Below the pieces are notes generated by a model, which worked only from the letters and a program-made list of their open reading frames with translations, was not told where the DNA came from and did not search any database. Positions 16,586 to 25,443 of a stretch of DNA of 64,000 bases are shown piece after piece. Where the stretch lies: contig NZ_CP084469.1 in NCBI RefSeq assembly GCF_020405205.1, positions 1,054,001 through 1,118,000 on the forward strand, written 5' to 3'. Source of the stretch: Natrinema salinisoli. GTDB taxonomy: Archaea > Halobacteriota > Halobacteria > Halobacteriales > Natrialbaceae. The position numbers and the translations under genes were made by a program. Each line of letters begins with the position of its first letter. The first letter of the stretch is position 1.

Positions 16586-17599
16586 ATGAGCACCGAAGAC
16601 CGAACGCCCGGCCCCGCGCGTGAATCGAATCGATCGGGGCCGATCGTCGCGTTCACGCGGTGGATGGAGAACCTCGGCGAGACGGGGTTCGCCTATCTGC
16701 TGTTGACGCCGGTGTTCGTACTACTGACGACGATCGCACTCTATCCGCTGTTGCGGACGCTCGAGCTGTCGATGTATCAGGGCGTCCTATCGGACCCGGA
16801 GTTCGTCGGGCTCGAGAATTACGTGCAGCTGTTTACCGGTGCGGCCGACTCCCGACTGCCGGGGTCGACGACGTTCCTGCCGTCGATCAGCGTCGACGGT
16901 ACGTTCCCGTTCATCCACGTCGGTGGGGTTTTGCGGAGCGCGCTCGCGGTGACGCTCGTCTTCACCGTCGTGAGCGTCTTCTTCGAGACGATCATCGGCT
17001 TCGGACAGGCGCTGGTACTCGACCAGGACTTCCGCGGCCGCCGGTGGGTTCGCGCCGCGATCATCATCCCGTGGGCCATCCCGATCGTCGTCCAGGGGAT
17101 GATGTTCTTCCTGATGTTCCACCCGAGCGCCGGCTTCCTGACGGAACCGCTGGCCAATTTGGGGATCGTCGAACCGACGAACACCCTCAACGATCCGGGC
17201 AGTTCGCTGCTGATCATCATGGTGTCGGACATCTGGAAGACGACGGCGTTCATGGCGTTGCTCATCCTCGCCGGGCTCCAGAGCATCGACCGCAGCCTCT
17301 ACGACGTCGCGGAGGTCGCCGGCGCCACCAAGTGGCAACAGTTCAAGCTGATCACGTTTCCGCTGGTGTTGCCGACGCTCGGCATCGCGATCCTGTTCCG
17401 GACGATCCAGGCGATGCGGATCTACGGCCTCATCGATTCGGTTTCGACCTGTTCGACCGTCCCGTCGCTGTCGTGTATGGTCGTCACGACGTTCAACACG
17501 AACCGGGGCCTCGCGGCCGCGATCGCGTTCGTCACCGCGGGGATCATCGCCATCGCCGTGCTCGGCGTGATCTACCAACAGTACAAGGAGGGATTCTGA
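16586..17599 (+). CDS. Sugar ABC transporter permease (MalF/LacF type)
   Basis: The 337-residue protein has six predicted membrane helices and the EAA loop DVAEVAGATKWQQFKLITFPLVLP, which docks to the ATPase. The FAYLLLTPVFVLLTTIALYPLLRTLELSM N-terminal helix is typical of the MalF-like first permease of CUT1 importers. It starts two bases after the binding-protein stop and is followed, one base after its own stop, by the second permease, so the operon is tightly coupled. It forms half of the transmembrane channel with the next gene's product. Confidence 0.94.
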   Translation: MSTEDRTPGPARESNRSGPIVAFTRWMENLGETGFAYLLLTPVFVLLTTIALYPLLRTLELSMYQGVLSDPEFVGLENYVQLFTGAADSRLPGSTTFLPSISVDGTFPFIHVGGVLRSALAVTLVFTVVSVFFETIIGFGQALVLDQDFRGRRWVRAAIIIPWAIPIVVQGMMFFLMFHPSAGFLTEPLANLGIVEPTNTLNDPGSSLLIIMVSDIWKTTAFMALLILAGLQSIDRSLYDVAEVAGATKWQQFKLITFPLVLPTLGIAILFRTIQAMRIYGLIDSVSTCSTVPSLSCMVVTTFNTNRGLAAAIAFVTAGIIAIAVLGVIYQQYKEGF

Positions 17600-17600
17600 A

Positions 17601-18611
17601 ATGACACCACCGACCGACACCACGTCCGAATCGGGCGACGACGAGACCAGGGGGCCACTCGAGCGGTGGGTCAACGGCGTCGTCACCGAGCCCGACAAGC
17701 GCAAGCGGCTGTACAGAGCACTGTTCTACGTCATCACCGGGTTCTTCCTCGTGACGACGTTGTTCCCGTTCTACTGGCTCCTGGTACTCGCCCTGACGCC
17801 GAGCGGCGAGATCACGTCCGGTGGCTGGAACGTGGCCGTTCCGCTACTCGGCCAGGTGCCGTTCCCGACGCCGCAGGGATTCAACGTCGCGGCGTTCGTG
17901 GAGGTCTTTCAGCAGGTGCCGTTCCACCTCTACGTCTTCAACAGCTTCGTGCTCGCGATCTCCACGACGGCCATCGTCATCGTCCTGGCGAGTCTCGCGG
18001 GTTACGTCTTCGGTCGCCTCGAGTTCCCGGGCCGCGGCGTGATGATGCTCGGCATCCTGGCGATCTCGTACTTCCCGCCGGCGGCGTTCCTGATCCCGCT
18101 GTTCGAAGCGTTCCTCGGGAACCCGGTAGTGGTGCCGTTTCTGGGGATCGAGTTGTTCACGCCGCCGCGGCTGGTCAACACGCCGCCGTCGATGATCATG
18201 CCCTTCAGCGCGCTGTTCCTCCCGCTGTCGATCTTCATCCTCACCACGTTCTACTCGCAGATCCCGGACGGGCTCGAGGACGCGGCTCGCGTGGAGGGGA
18301 CGACGCGGCTGGGCGCGCTGTTCCGGGTGATCATGCCGCTGTCGGCACCCGGCGTCGTGACCGCGGCCGTGTTGACGTTCATCGCGGTGTACAACGAGTA
18401 CTTCTTTAGCTCGATCATGTCGCTACAGAACGAACCCACCCAGTGGTCTCCGCTGGTGGGCGGCATTCTGAGCTATCAGACGCAGTATACGACGGACTAC
18501 AACCTGATGGCGGCGGCGAGCATCGTCGGTGTCCTGCCCATGCTCATCATCGTCATCTTCGCACAGGAAAAAATCGTCAGCGGACTGACTGACGGCGCAC
18601 TCAAGGAATAA
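17601..18611 (+). CDS. Sugar ABC transporter permease (MalG type)
   Basis: This 336-residue permease has an N-terminal helix FYVITGFFLVTTLFPFYWLL, a typical MalG-type first segment, further helices, and the EAA loop LEDAARVEGTTRLGALFRVIMP before the last two helices. It pairs with the MalF-type protein to form the membrane channel. It starts one base after the previous stop and ends two bases before the ATPase gene. About 35 hydrophilic residues precede TM1. Confidence 0.94.
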   Translation: MTPPTDTTSESGDDETRGPLERWVNGVVTEPDKRKRLYRALFYVITGFFLVTTLFPFYWLLVLALTPSGEITSGGWNVAVPLLGQVPFPTPQGFNVAAFVEVFQQVPFHLYVFNSFVLAISTTAIVIVLASLAGYVFGRLEFPGRGVMMLGILAISYFPPAAFLIPLFEAFLGNPVVVPFLGIELFTPPRLVNTPPSMIMPFSALFLPLSIFILTTFYSQIPDGLEDAARVEGTTRLGALFRVIMPLSAPGVVTAAVLTFIAVYNEYFFSSIMSLQNEPTQWSPLVGGILSYQTQYTTDYNLMAAASIVGVLPMLIIVIFAQEKIVSGLTDGALKE

Positions 18612-18613
18612 CT

Positions 18614-19834
18614 ATGGCACGAGTACAACTCGACAACGTCACGAAACGCTACGAAGACATCGTCGCCGTCGACGAGATGGATCTCGACATCAGGGACGGC
18701 GAATTCGTCTGTCTCGTCGGCCCCTCCGGTTGCGGGAAGTCGACGACGATGGAGACCATCGCCGGCCTCACCAAACCGACGGAGGGAACGATCACGATCG
18801 GTGACACCGACGTCACCAGACTCCCGCCGAAGGACCGGGGCGTCGCGATGGTCTTCCAGAACATCGCGCTGTTCCCGCACATGGACGTCTACGACAACAT
18901 CTCCTTCGGGCTGCGACTCCGGAAGTTCGACAAAGAGGAGATCGACAGGCGCGTCGATCACGCCTCCGACATCGTCCAGCTCGAGGGGATGCTCGATCGG
19001 ATGCCCGACGAGCTCTCCGGCGGGCAACAACAGCGCGTGGCGATCGCCCGCGCGATCGTCCGCGAACCGGACGTCTTCCTGATGGACGAGCCGCTGGCGA
19101 ACCTGGACGCGAAGCTGCGCGTCCACATGCGGACAGAACTCCAGCGGCTGCACAAGCAACTCGACACGACGATCATCTACGTCACGCACGATCAGGCCGA
19201 GGCGATGACCATGTCGGATCGGATCGCCGTCATCAACGCCGGCGAACTCCAGCAGATCGATCCGCCGCTGGTCTGTTACAACGAACCGGCGAACCGGTTC
19301 GTCGCCGGCTTCATCGGCTCGCCGTCGATGAACTTCGTCGACGGCGAACTCACCGAGGACGGGCTGGAAACCGACCACTTCGACCTCGAGTTCGACGTCG
19401 ACGGTCTCGATGTTGCGCCCGGAGAGGCCGTCACGATGGGAGTCCGTCCCGAAGACATCTATCCGGGCCGCTCCGAAGACTCGCCGGCCAGCGCCTCGGC
19501 GGTCATCGACGCGACCACCGACGTCCTCGAGCCGATGGGCGACGAGATCTTCGTCTACCTCACGCTCGACGACTCGGGCGGGCAGATGATGACGAGCGGA
19601 GAGGCGTCGGCCGCCTCGAATCAGCTGTTGATGAGCGTCGACCCCGACTCGGCGATCGAAGAGGACGACCAGGTCAGCGTCGTGCTCGACCGGTCGAAGA
19701 TCCACCTCTTCGAGACGGAGTCGGGAGAGGCGATCACTCACGGACTTACCCAGCTATCGGGCCGGGCGGACGTATCCGGCTCGGAAACGGCGAGCACGCG
19801 GGCCGGTGCCGATTCCGGAGGTAGCCATGAGTGA
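18614..19834 (+). CDS. Sugar ABC transporter ATP-binding protein (MalK/UgpC/MsmX type)
   Basis: This 406-residue ATPase shows Walker [11 protein letters not shown] (36-45), Q-loop Gln82, the signature [14 protein letters not shown] (134-147), Walker B VFLMDEP (154-160), and switch His192 in YVTHDQAEA. After the nucleotide domain comes a C-terminal TOBE/OB regulatory region (about 245-380), as in MalK-type ATPases. It energises import through the two permeases. An acidic, Ser-rich tail ends the protein and its last codons overlap the start of a tiny membrane protein gene at 19827. Confidence 0.95.
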   Translation: MARVQLDNVTKRYEDIVAVDEMDLDIRDGEFVCLVGPSGCGKSTTMETIAGLTKPTEGTITIGDTDVTRLPPKDRGVAMVFQNIALFPHMDVYDNISFGLRLRKFDKEEIDRRVDHASDIVQLEGMLDRMPDELSGGQQQRVAIARAIVREPDVFLMDEPLANLDAKLRVHMRTELQRLHKQLDTTIIYVTHDQAEAMTMSDRIAVINAGELQQIDPPLVCYNEPANRFVAGFIGSPSMNFVDGELTEDGLETDHFDLEFDVDGLDVAPGEAVTMGVRPEDIYPGRSEDSPASASAVIDATTDVLEPMGDEIFVYLTLDDSGGQMMTSGEASAASNQLLMSVDPDSAIEEDDQVSVVLDRSKIHLFETESGEAITHGLTQLSGRADVSGSETASTRAGADSGGSHE

Positions 19835-20030
19835 TATCGTGACGGTCGTCTATTACGGCGGCCTGCTCGTGCTCTACTTCTTCTGGATCTACGGGCTCGT
19901 CTCGTTCGGGCTCGATCTGAAGAACAAGGTCATCCCCGGAATCAAGCAGTATCGCCGCGGACGAAAGCGACGCGAAGAAAAACGAGCGCAAGATGATGAA
20001 CGGACGACGAAAGAAGAACAGCTGTACTGA
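19827..20030 (+). CDS. Small single-helix membrane protein in the sugar ABC operon
   Basis: This gene encodes 67 residues: one membrane helix (about residues 5-27, VVYYGGLLVLYFFWIYGLVS) rich in Tyr and Phe, then a short linker and a strongly basic, Arg/Lys/Glu-rich cytoplasmic tail (RRGRKRREEKR...). The start overlaps the last eight bases of the ATPase gene, so it is translationally coupled to the transporter. I know of no assigned function. Possible roles are an accessory subunit of the importer, or an assembly or regulatory peptide. Coupling and composition support it being a real gene despite its size. Confidence 0.75.
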   Translation: MSDIVTVVYYGGLLVLYFFWIYGLVSFGLDLKNKVIPGIKQYRRGRKRREEKRAQDDERTTKEEQLY

Positions 20031-20081
20031 GCGCGGACGCGCCCCGTCCGTCGAAGCGAACGATTCGACGGAGGCCGGGCG

Positions 20082-21158
20082 ATGAGCGACGACTACGCCG
20101 ACGTCCGAACCGGTATCGTCGGCCTCGGCAACATCGGTCGGTACCACGCCGATCGTCTCGTCGACCTCGGCGTCCCGCTCGCCGGCGGGATGGACATCGA
20201 TGCCGAGGCGCGCGCCTCGTTTACCGACCACTACGACGCGGCGGTCTACGACGACTATCACGACCTCTACGACGACGTCGACGCCGTCGTCATCACCACG
20301 CCGAACAAGTTCCACGAGGAGTACGCCGTCGCCGCACTCGAGCGGGGACTCCACGTCCTCCTCGAGAAGCCCCTGGCGCACACGATCGAGAGCGCCCGAC
20401 GGATCGCCGACGCAGCGTCGACCGCCGAGGGAACCTTCAGAATCGGTTTCAACAATCGATTCCTGAACGCCGTCCAGCACATCCGCAATCGGATCGAGAA
20501 CGGCGAGCTCGGGGAGGTCACGCACGTCGAAGCCAACTACGTCCGTCGGCGGGGCGTCCCCGGCCGCGGAACGTGGTTCACCCGCAAGGAAATTTCCGGG
20601 GGCGGTGCGCTCATCGACCTCGGGGTCCACGCGATCGACCTATCGATGTACTTGCTGGGCTATCCGGACGTGAAAGAAGTCTCCGGAGTCACCCGGTCCG
20701 AGTTCGGCGGTCGAGACGATTACGCGTACCTCAAGATGTGGGGGCCGGACAGCGGTCCGGGAACCTTCGACGTCGACGACTCTGCGAGCGCCTTCGTCCG
20801 CTGTGCGGGCGATCGGACGATTTCCCTCGAGACGGCCTGGGCGACCAACCGACCGGCGACCCACGAGTTCGTCGTCCGCGGCACGGAGGCCGCCGCCCGG
20901 TTCGATCTCAAGGACGGCGATCTCACGATCCACTCGGCGGGGTCAGACGGCCAAGATCACTTGCTCGATACGGCCGTCGAAATGCGCGAGAACGATACCC
21001 ACACCGACGAACAGCGGGCGTTCTTCGACGCGATCACGACCAGCCGCGATATCGGCGGGGGTATCGACGAAGCGATGACCGTACAGCGGATCGTCGACGC
21101 GATCTACCGCTCGAGCGAGGGCGGCGGAACCGTCACGCTGGGTGACGCGGAGACCTGA
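20082..21158 (+). CDS. Gfo/Idh/MocA-family NAD(P)-dependent sugar oxidoreductase (first)
   Basis: This 358-residue enzyme opens with the Rossmann motif GIVGLGNIGRYHADRL (11-26), carries the family's EKPLAHT motif with catalytic Lys96, and has GGALIDLGVHAIDLSMYL in the substrate domain. Family members oxidise or reduce sugars, inositols and glycosides; the exact substrate is unknown. It follows the ABC transporter by 52 bases on the same strand and is probably part of that operon, suggesting it works on the imported sugar. A second member lies at 22417. Confidence 0.9.
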   Translation: MSDDYADVRTGIVGLGNIGRYHADRLVDLGVPLAGGMDIDAEARASFTDHYDAAVYDDYHDLYDDVDAVVITTPNKFHEEYAVAALERGLHVLLEKPLAHTIESARRIADAASTAEGTFRIGFNNRFLNAVQHIRNRIENGELGEVTHVEANYVRRRGVPGRGTWFTRKEISGGGALIDLGVHAIDLSMYLLGYPDVKEVSGVTRSEFGGRDDYAYLKMWGPDSGPGTFDVDDSASAFVRCAGDRTISLETAWATNRPATHEFVVRGTEAAARFDLKDGDLTIHSAGSDGQDHLLDTAVEMRENDTHTDEQRAFFDAITTSRDIGGGIDEAMTVQRIVDAIYRSSEGGGTVTLGDAET

Positions 21159-21314
21159 TCCGCAGGCCACTCGCGGACGGTCCGGCTCCCCCGGCCGCCG
21201 TTCGACGATTCGGAATCGAACGTCGGCGAGGACCGGCAATCGTTCGTCACTGAAGCGGTCTAGAGTAGTACGATTAGCCGTTTTTACAGCCATTTTACCA
21301 CATTTAGTTTCGTG

Positions 21315-21324
21315 TAATTTATAC
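21315..21324 (+). promoter_or_regulatory. TATA box for the TIM-barrel isomerase gene
   Basis: TAATTTATAC lies 26-35 bases before the ATG at 21350, so this gene has its own promoter apart from the ABC operon. The rest of the 191-base gap shows no gene. Confidence 0.55.
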
Positions 21325-21349
21325 TCGGTGAACGTGTGGTCGGAACTGT

Positions 21350-22318
21350 ATGGATATCGGTGTACACACACCACCGCTCGCGGACGAATCGCTCGAGAAC
21401 GCGCTCGCATATCTCTCCGACGCTGGCGCCGACGCGATCGAACCCGGGGTCGGCGGCTACCCCGGCGACGATCACCTCGACCGCCGGTCGTACCTCGACG
21501 ACGAGGACGCACAGACCGAGTTGCAGGCCCTGCTCGAGGAGTACGAGATGCGAATCAGCGCGCTGGCGACGCACAACAATCCGCTCCATCCGGGCGACGA
21601 GCAGGCCCAGGAGGCGGACACCGAACTCCGCGAAGCGATCCGGCTGGCCGCCCAGCTCGAGGTCGGAACCGTCACCTGCTTCTCGGGACTGCCGGCCGGG
21701 AGTCCGACCGACGAGACGCCCAACTGGATCACCGCGCCGTGGCCGTCCGAACACGCCGACGCCCACGAGTACCAGTGGGACGTCGCCCTCGAGTACTGGC
21801 GGGACCTCGCCGAGCACGCGGACGATCACGGCGTCGATCTGGCCATCGAAATGCACCCGAACATGCTGGTGTACGAGCCCCACGGGATGGCGCGCCTGCG
21901 CGAGGAGACGAACGACCGCGTCGGGGCGAACTTCGATCCTTCGCACCTCTACTGGCAGGGAATCTCGATCACCGACGCCGTTCGCTTCCTCGGCGAACGG
22001 GATGCGATCCACCACGTCCACGCCAAGGACACCAAGATCTACGAGGAACAGGCCCGCGAGAAGGGCGTCCTCGATACGACGGCCTACGACGACGAGGCCG
22101 ACCGCTCGTGGCTCTTTCGCTCCGTGGGCTACGGCCACGACGAGTCCCACTGGAAGGACTTCGTCTCGACGCTCCGAATGGTCGGCTACGACGGCGCGCT
22201 GAGCATCGAACACGAGGATTCGCTGACCAGTTCCCGCGAGGGCCTCGAGAAGGCGATCGACCTCCTCGAGCGAGCGGTCTTCCGGGAACAACCAGGCGAG
22301 GCGTACTGGGCGGAGTAG
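21350..22318 (+). CDS. Sugar phosphate isomerase/epimerase-like TIM-barrel protein
   Basis: This 322-residue protein is of the xylose-isomerase-like TIM-barrel (AP endonuclease 2) superfamily. It starts MDIGVHTPPL and contains the likely metal ligands Glu167 in AIEMHPN, Asp196/His199 in NFDPSHLYW, His222/His224 in HHVHAKDT, and Glu in LSIEHED near the C-terminus. Members isomerise or epimerise sugars, dehydrate inosose, or hydrolyse 3-keto-glycosides. It lies between two Gfo/Idh/MocA oxidoreductases, a frequent partnership in which the oxidised sugar is then rearranged or cleaved. The particular reaction cannot be assigned. Confidence 0.88.
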   Translation: MDIGVHTPPLADESLENALAYLSDAGADAIEPGVGGYPGDDHLDRRSYLDDEDAQTELQALLEEYEMRISALATHNNPLHPGDEQAQEADTELREAIRLAAQLEVGTVTCFSGLPAGSPTDETPNWITAPWPSEHADAHEYQWDVALEYWRDLAEHADDHGVDLAIEMHPNMLVYEPHGMARLREETNDRVGANFDPSHLYWQGISITDAVRFLGERDAIHHVHAKDTKIYEEQAREKGVLDTTAYDDEADRSWLFRSVGYGHDESHWKDFVSTLRMVGYDGALSIEHEDSLTSSREGLEKAIDLLERAVFREQPGEAYWAE

Positions 22319-22388
22319 CTGCGTTCGAGCACGGTTCCGTCGGCTCCGGTGGCGACTCCGACGGACCGAACCGTATTACGGAAACTTC

Positions 22389-22402
22389 TAACAACACCAA
22401 TA
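22389..22402 (+). promoter_or_regulatory. TrmB half-site candidate upstream of the second oxidoreductase
   Basis: TAACAACACC here is identical to the left arm of the operator at 15055-15064; the right arm is poorly conserved (AATAGT-like). It lies 15-28 bases before the ATG at 22417, between a TATA-like GTATTACG at 22371-22379 and the start codon, a place consistent with repression. Confidence 0.4.
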
Positions 22403-22416
22403 GTGAATGATGAGAC

Positions 22417-23544
22417 ATGACACTGGAAGTCGGTGTTCTCGGCTATCGATTCATGGGGAAAGCACACGCGAACGCGATGGCGCGGCTCCCGATGTTCTTC
22501 CCGGACGCGCCCGAGATCGAACGCAGCGTGCTGGTCGGTCGCGACGAGGACGCGCTTACCGAAGCCGCCGACCGACTCGGGTTCGCGTCGATCTCGACGG
22601 ACTGGGCCGAGGTCGTCGACGACGTCGACGTCTTCTACAACCTTGGACCGAACCACGTCCACGCCGAGCCGTCGATCGCCGCCCTCAAGGCCGGGACGCC
22701 GGTCTTCTGCGAGAAGCCGCTGGCGCCGACCCTCGCGGACGCCGAGTCGATGGCCGAGGCGGCGCGCGAGGCCGGCGACGACGTGCCCGCGGGCTGTGCG
22801 TTCAACTACCGCTTCGTGCCGGCGATCCGGTACGCGAAGCGACTGCTCGACGACGGCGCACTCGGCGAGATCCGCCACGTCCGCGGTCGCTACTTGCAGG
22901 ACTGGCTGGTCGACCCCGAGGCGCCGTGGTCGTGGCGCAACGACGAGGAGATGGCGGGCTCGGGGGCGCTCGGCGACCTCGGCGCACACACCGTCGACCT
23001 CCTGCGCTTCCTCGTCGGTGACGACGACCTCGCGGGCGAGATCGAACGCATCAGCGGTCACCTGCAGACGTTCGTCGACGAACGGCCGGTCGAGGGGAGT
23101 GACGAAACTCGCCCGGTCACCGTCGACGACGCCTACTCCGCACAGCTCGAGTACGAAAACGGCGCTATGGGCACCATCGAGGCCACCCGGAACGCGACGG
23201 GCCACAAGAACGACCACACCATCGAGATCCACGGCTCCGAGGGCAGCCTGCGGTTCTCCCTCGAACGACTGAACGAACTCGAGGTGCTCCGAACCGACGA
23301 TAACCGCGGCTACGAGACGATCCTCGTTACCGACGAGGACGACCCCTACGTCGATCACTGGTGGCCGCCGGGCCACGTGCTGGGCTGGGAACACACGTTC
23401 GTCCACGAGAACTACGAGTTCCTCAGTGCGGTTGCCGACGGCAGCGAGTTCGCACCGAACTTCGAGGACGGACTGGCCGCACAGCGGGTGCTCGCCGCGA
23501 TCGAGGAGAGCGACGACCGCGGCGAGTGGATCGAACTCGGGTAG
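22417..23544 (+). CDS. Gfo/Idh/MocA-family NAD(P)-dependent sugar oxidoreductase (second)
   Basis: This 375-residue enzyme has the Rossmann motif GVLGYRFMGKAHANA (6-20), EKPLAPT with catalytic Lys100, and GALGDLGAHTVDLLRFLVGDD in the C-terminal domain. GYRFMGKAHANA is typical of the MocA/IolW-like branch acting on sugars and inositol derivatives. It is only moderately similar to the oxidoreductase at 20082, so the two probably catalyse different steps. It lies downstream of the TIM-barrel gene and behind a TrmB-type half-site, supporting a shared sugar pathway. Confidence 0.9.
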   Translation: MTLEVGVLGYRFMGKAHANAMARLPMFFPDAPEIERSVLVGRDEDALTEAADRLGFASISTDWAEVVDDVDVFYNLGPNHVHAEPSIAALKAGTPVFCEKPLAPTLADAESMAEAAREAGDDVPAGCAFNYRFVPAIRYAKRLLDDGALGEIRHVRGRYLQDWLVDPEAPWSWRNDEEMAGSGALGDLGAHTVDLLRFLVGDDDLAGEIERISGHLQTFVDERPVEGSDETRPVTVDDAYSAQLEYENGAMGTIEATRNATGHKNDHTIEIHGSEGSLRFSLERLNELEVLRTDDNRGYETILVTDEDDPYVDHWWPPGHVLGWEHTFVHENYEFLSAVADGSEFAPNFEDGLAAQRVLAAIEESDDRGEWIELG

Positions 23545-23610
23545 TCGAAGCCGAGTAACGACGGTATAATGTCAGGATTTTGTAATACGACTGAGAACAA
23601 CCGAGTGAGG

Positions 23611-24050
23611 ATGGACGACCGAATTCGGCGGCTCGTCGCCAACGAGTGTGGTTAGTCGTCGCGGTCGTGACGTTGCCACTGGCGTTGCTCACGGGGGCGG
23701 CCGGACTCGAGATGCTCGCAGACGCGATCACGATCATCGGATAGTTCCTGCTCACGCCGATCCTGCTGTTCTGGGGCGACGAAGTCGCACTGTTGCTCGA
23801 CGGCGACGACGCGTCGGAGTCCGCACCGACCGGCGACGCCGAACCGACCCCGCTCGAAGAACTCAAGCGCCGCTACGCCGCCGGGGAGATCGACGAGGCG
23901 GAGTTCGAACGGCGACTCGAGCGACTCGTGGCGGTCGACGAAATCCCGGACGATGCGACGCCGAACCGACCCGCTCGAGCGCGATTGCTGGAGGCGTCGA
24001 GTATTCCCCGCTGGCGACCCAACGAGGATTCGCTATGGCTTCGGAGATGA
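23611..24050 (+). pseudogene. Broken SHOCT-domain small membrane protein gene
   Basis: From ATG 23611 (after GAGTGAGG) the frame reads MDDRIRRLVANE and hits TAG at 23653. Shifting one frame at about 23647 continues with WLVVAVVTLPLALLTGAAG, a membrane helix, then a second stop TAG at about 23742 after TIIG, then FLLTPILLFWGDEVALLLDGDD and a clear SHOCT motif (LEELKRRYAAGEIDEAEFERRLERL) to 24050. An intact relative of the same layout (helices, acidic linker, SHOCT) is at 36515-36979. Two lesions, a frameshift and a stop, make this a pseudogene unless there are sequencing errors. The downstream part could be translated from 23793 as a SHOCT-only peptide. Confidence 0.75.
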
Positions 24051-25039
24051 CCGCCTACGTTATCGAGGAGTACGGCGACCCGGACGTCTTCGCGGAGACG
24101 ACCCGCGAGGTCCCCGACCCCGGCCCGGACGAGATCCGCGTCGCGGTCGCTGCGTCCAGTCTCAACCCCGTCGATTACAAGATTCGGCAGGGAGCACTGT
24201 CCGACTTCGCCCCCGAGCTCCCGGCGATCCTCCACTGCGACGTGTCGGGCGTCGTCGATGCGGTCGGGGAGAACGTCGAGACGTTCGATGAAGGTGACGA
24301 GGTCTACGGCATGCCCGGCGGCGCGGGCAGACAGGGAAGCCTCGCCGACTCCGTCGTCGGCCACGCCGGAACGTTCGCCCGCGCGCCCGAATCGATCCCG
24401 CTCGAGGAGAGCGCGGCCCTGCCGGTCGTCGCGCTCACCGCCTGGGAACTGCTCGCCGACAAGACGAGCGTCGACATCGGCGACGATGTACTCGTCTACG
24501 GCGGCAGTGGCGGGGTGGGCCACATCGCCGTCCAACTGGCCCACTGGTTCGGCGCGGACGTCACCGCGACGGGCTCGAGCGAGGAAAAGCGCGACCTCGC
24601 CGAGCGACTCGGTGCCGACGCGACCGTCGACTACACGGCGGTCGACGTCGAGACGTACGTCGACGACCACGCCGGCGGCGACGGCTTCGACACCGTCGTC
24701 GATCCCATCGGTGACGAACACCTCGAGACGGCCTTCGAGGCGGTCCGGCCCTACGGTACCGTGGTGACGACGGAATCGAGCGCGGCCCAGGAACTGGACC
24801 TCGGGCCCATGCACGCGAACTCGCTCGAGCTGGGGGTCGTGCTCGTCATCCTCCCTGTGCTACTCGGCGACCGGCAAGAGCGAATCGGCGAGGAGCTCGC
24901 GGATATCGCGGCGCTCGTCGACGACGGCGCTATCGAACCGCACATCGACGACCGCTTCGCCTTCGACGCGGTCGCCGAGGCACACCGGCGCGGCGAGAGC
25001 GGGGACTTCCGCGGAAAGTTGTTGCTCGTCAACGAGTGA
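24035..25039 (+). CDS. Medium-chain dehydrogenase/reductase, quinone oxidoreductase-like (NADPH)
   Basis: The 334-residue MDR protein has the N-terminal GroES-like domain (SSLNPVDYKIRQGA, LHCDVSGVV) and the cofactor-binding motif VYGGSGGVGHIAVQLAHWFGADV near residue 155. It lacks the zinc-ligand pattern of alcohol dehydrogenases, so a zinc-independent NADPH:quinone reductase or enoyl reductase-like role is likely. The ATG at 24035 overlaps the end of the broken SHOCT gene; another ATG at 24047 is possible. The substrate is unknown. Confidence 0.85.
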   Translation: MASEMTAYVIEEYGDPDVFAETTREVPDPGPDEIRVAVAASSLNPVDYKIRQGALSDFAPELPAILHCDVSGVVDAVGENVETFDEGDEVYGMPGGAGRQGSLADSVVGHAGTFARAPESIPLEESAALPVVALTAWELLADKTSVDIGDDVLVYGGSGGVGHIAVQLAHWFGADVTATGSSEEKRDLAERLGADATVDYTAVDVETYVDDHAGGDGFDTVVDPIGDEHLETAFEAVRPYGTVVTTESSAAQELDLGPMHANSLELGVVLVILPVLLGDRQERIGEELADIAALVDDGAIEPHIDDRFAFDAVAEAHRRGESGDFRGKLLLVNE

Positions 25040-25085
25040 GCGATCGTCTCGGTCGACCGGTGTCGGTTCGAGGGAACGGGACTGA

Positions 25086-25334
25086 CTACGACGACTCGAT
25101 CTGGCCGACGGTCTGAATTTCGTCGTACCGAACGCCGCCCTCGCCGGGCGAATTGCCGTCGATCTCGAGATAGTCGGGTTCGAACCCCGTGACTTCGCCG
25201 GTGATGTCCATCTGGTGATCCTCCGTTCGTTCGGCGTCGCGAACCGTGACGATGTCGCCGATTTCGATGTGTTCCTCGACGAGCGCTTTCGCCCGATTCG
25301 CGTCGGCGTCGGCCGGAATCGTCAGATCGGTCAT
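25086..25334 (-). CDS. Small acidic haloarchaeal protein, function unknown
   Basis: This gene encodes 82 residues starting MTDLTIPADADANRAKALVEE. The middle contains IGDIVTVRDAERTEDHQMDITGEV and a DYLEIDG segment, suggestive of a small beta-barrel-like fold. There is no membrane helix or cysteine. The start at 25334 was chosen because the upstream extension is basic and unlike halophilic protein. It is transcribed divergently from the HD-domain gene at 25444. I do not recognise the family. Confidence 0.7.
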   Translation of the reverse strand: MTDLTIPADADANRAKALVEEHIEIGDIVTVRDAERTEDHQMDITGEVTGFEPDYLEIDGNSPGEGGVRYDEIQTVGQIESS

Positions 25335-25443
25335 GGCAGTTCGAACCGTAGCACGGCGATGCCGGTAGTAGTTCAGCCGTGATACGCAACTCCGATACCG
25401 TCTCGGACGACCGTTTTTGTAGGAACGGGCCGAAACGCGACCA

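Noticed and set aside
21280-21297. TTTTTACAGCCATTTTAC before the TIM-barrel gene as a further TrmB site
   Set aside because: Agrees with the trmB promoter site only at about 13 of 18 positions, mostly in the T-run; too weak to call.
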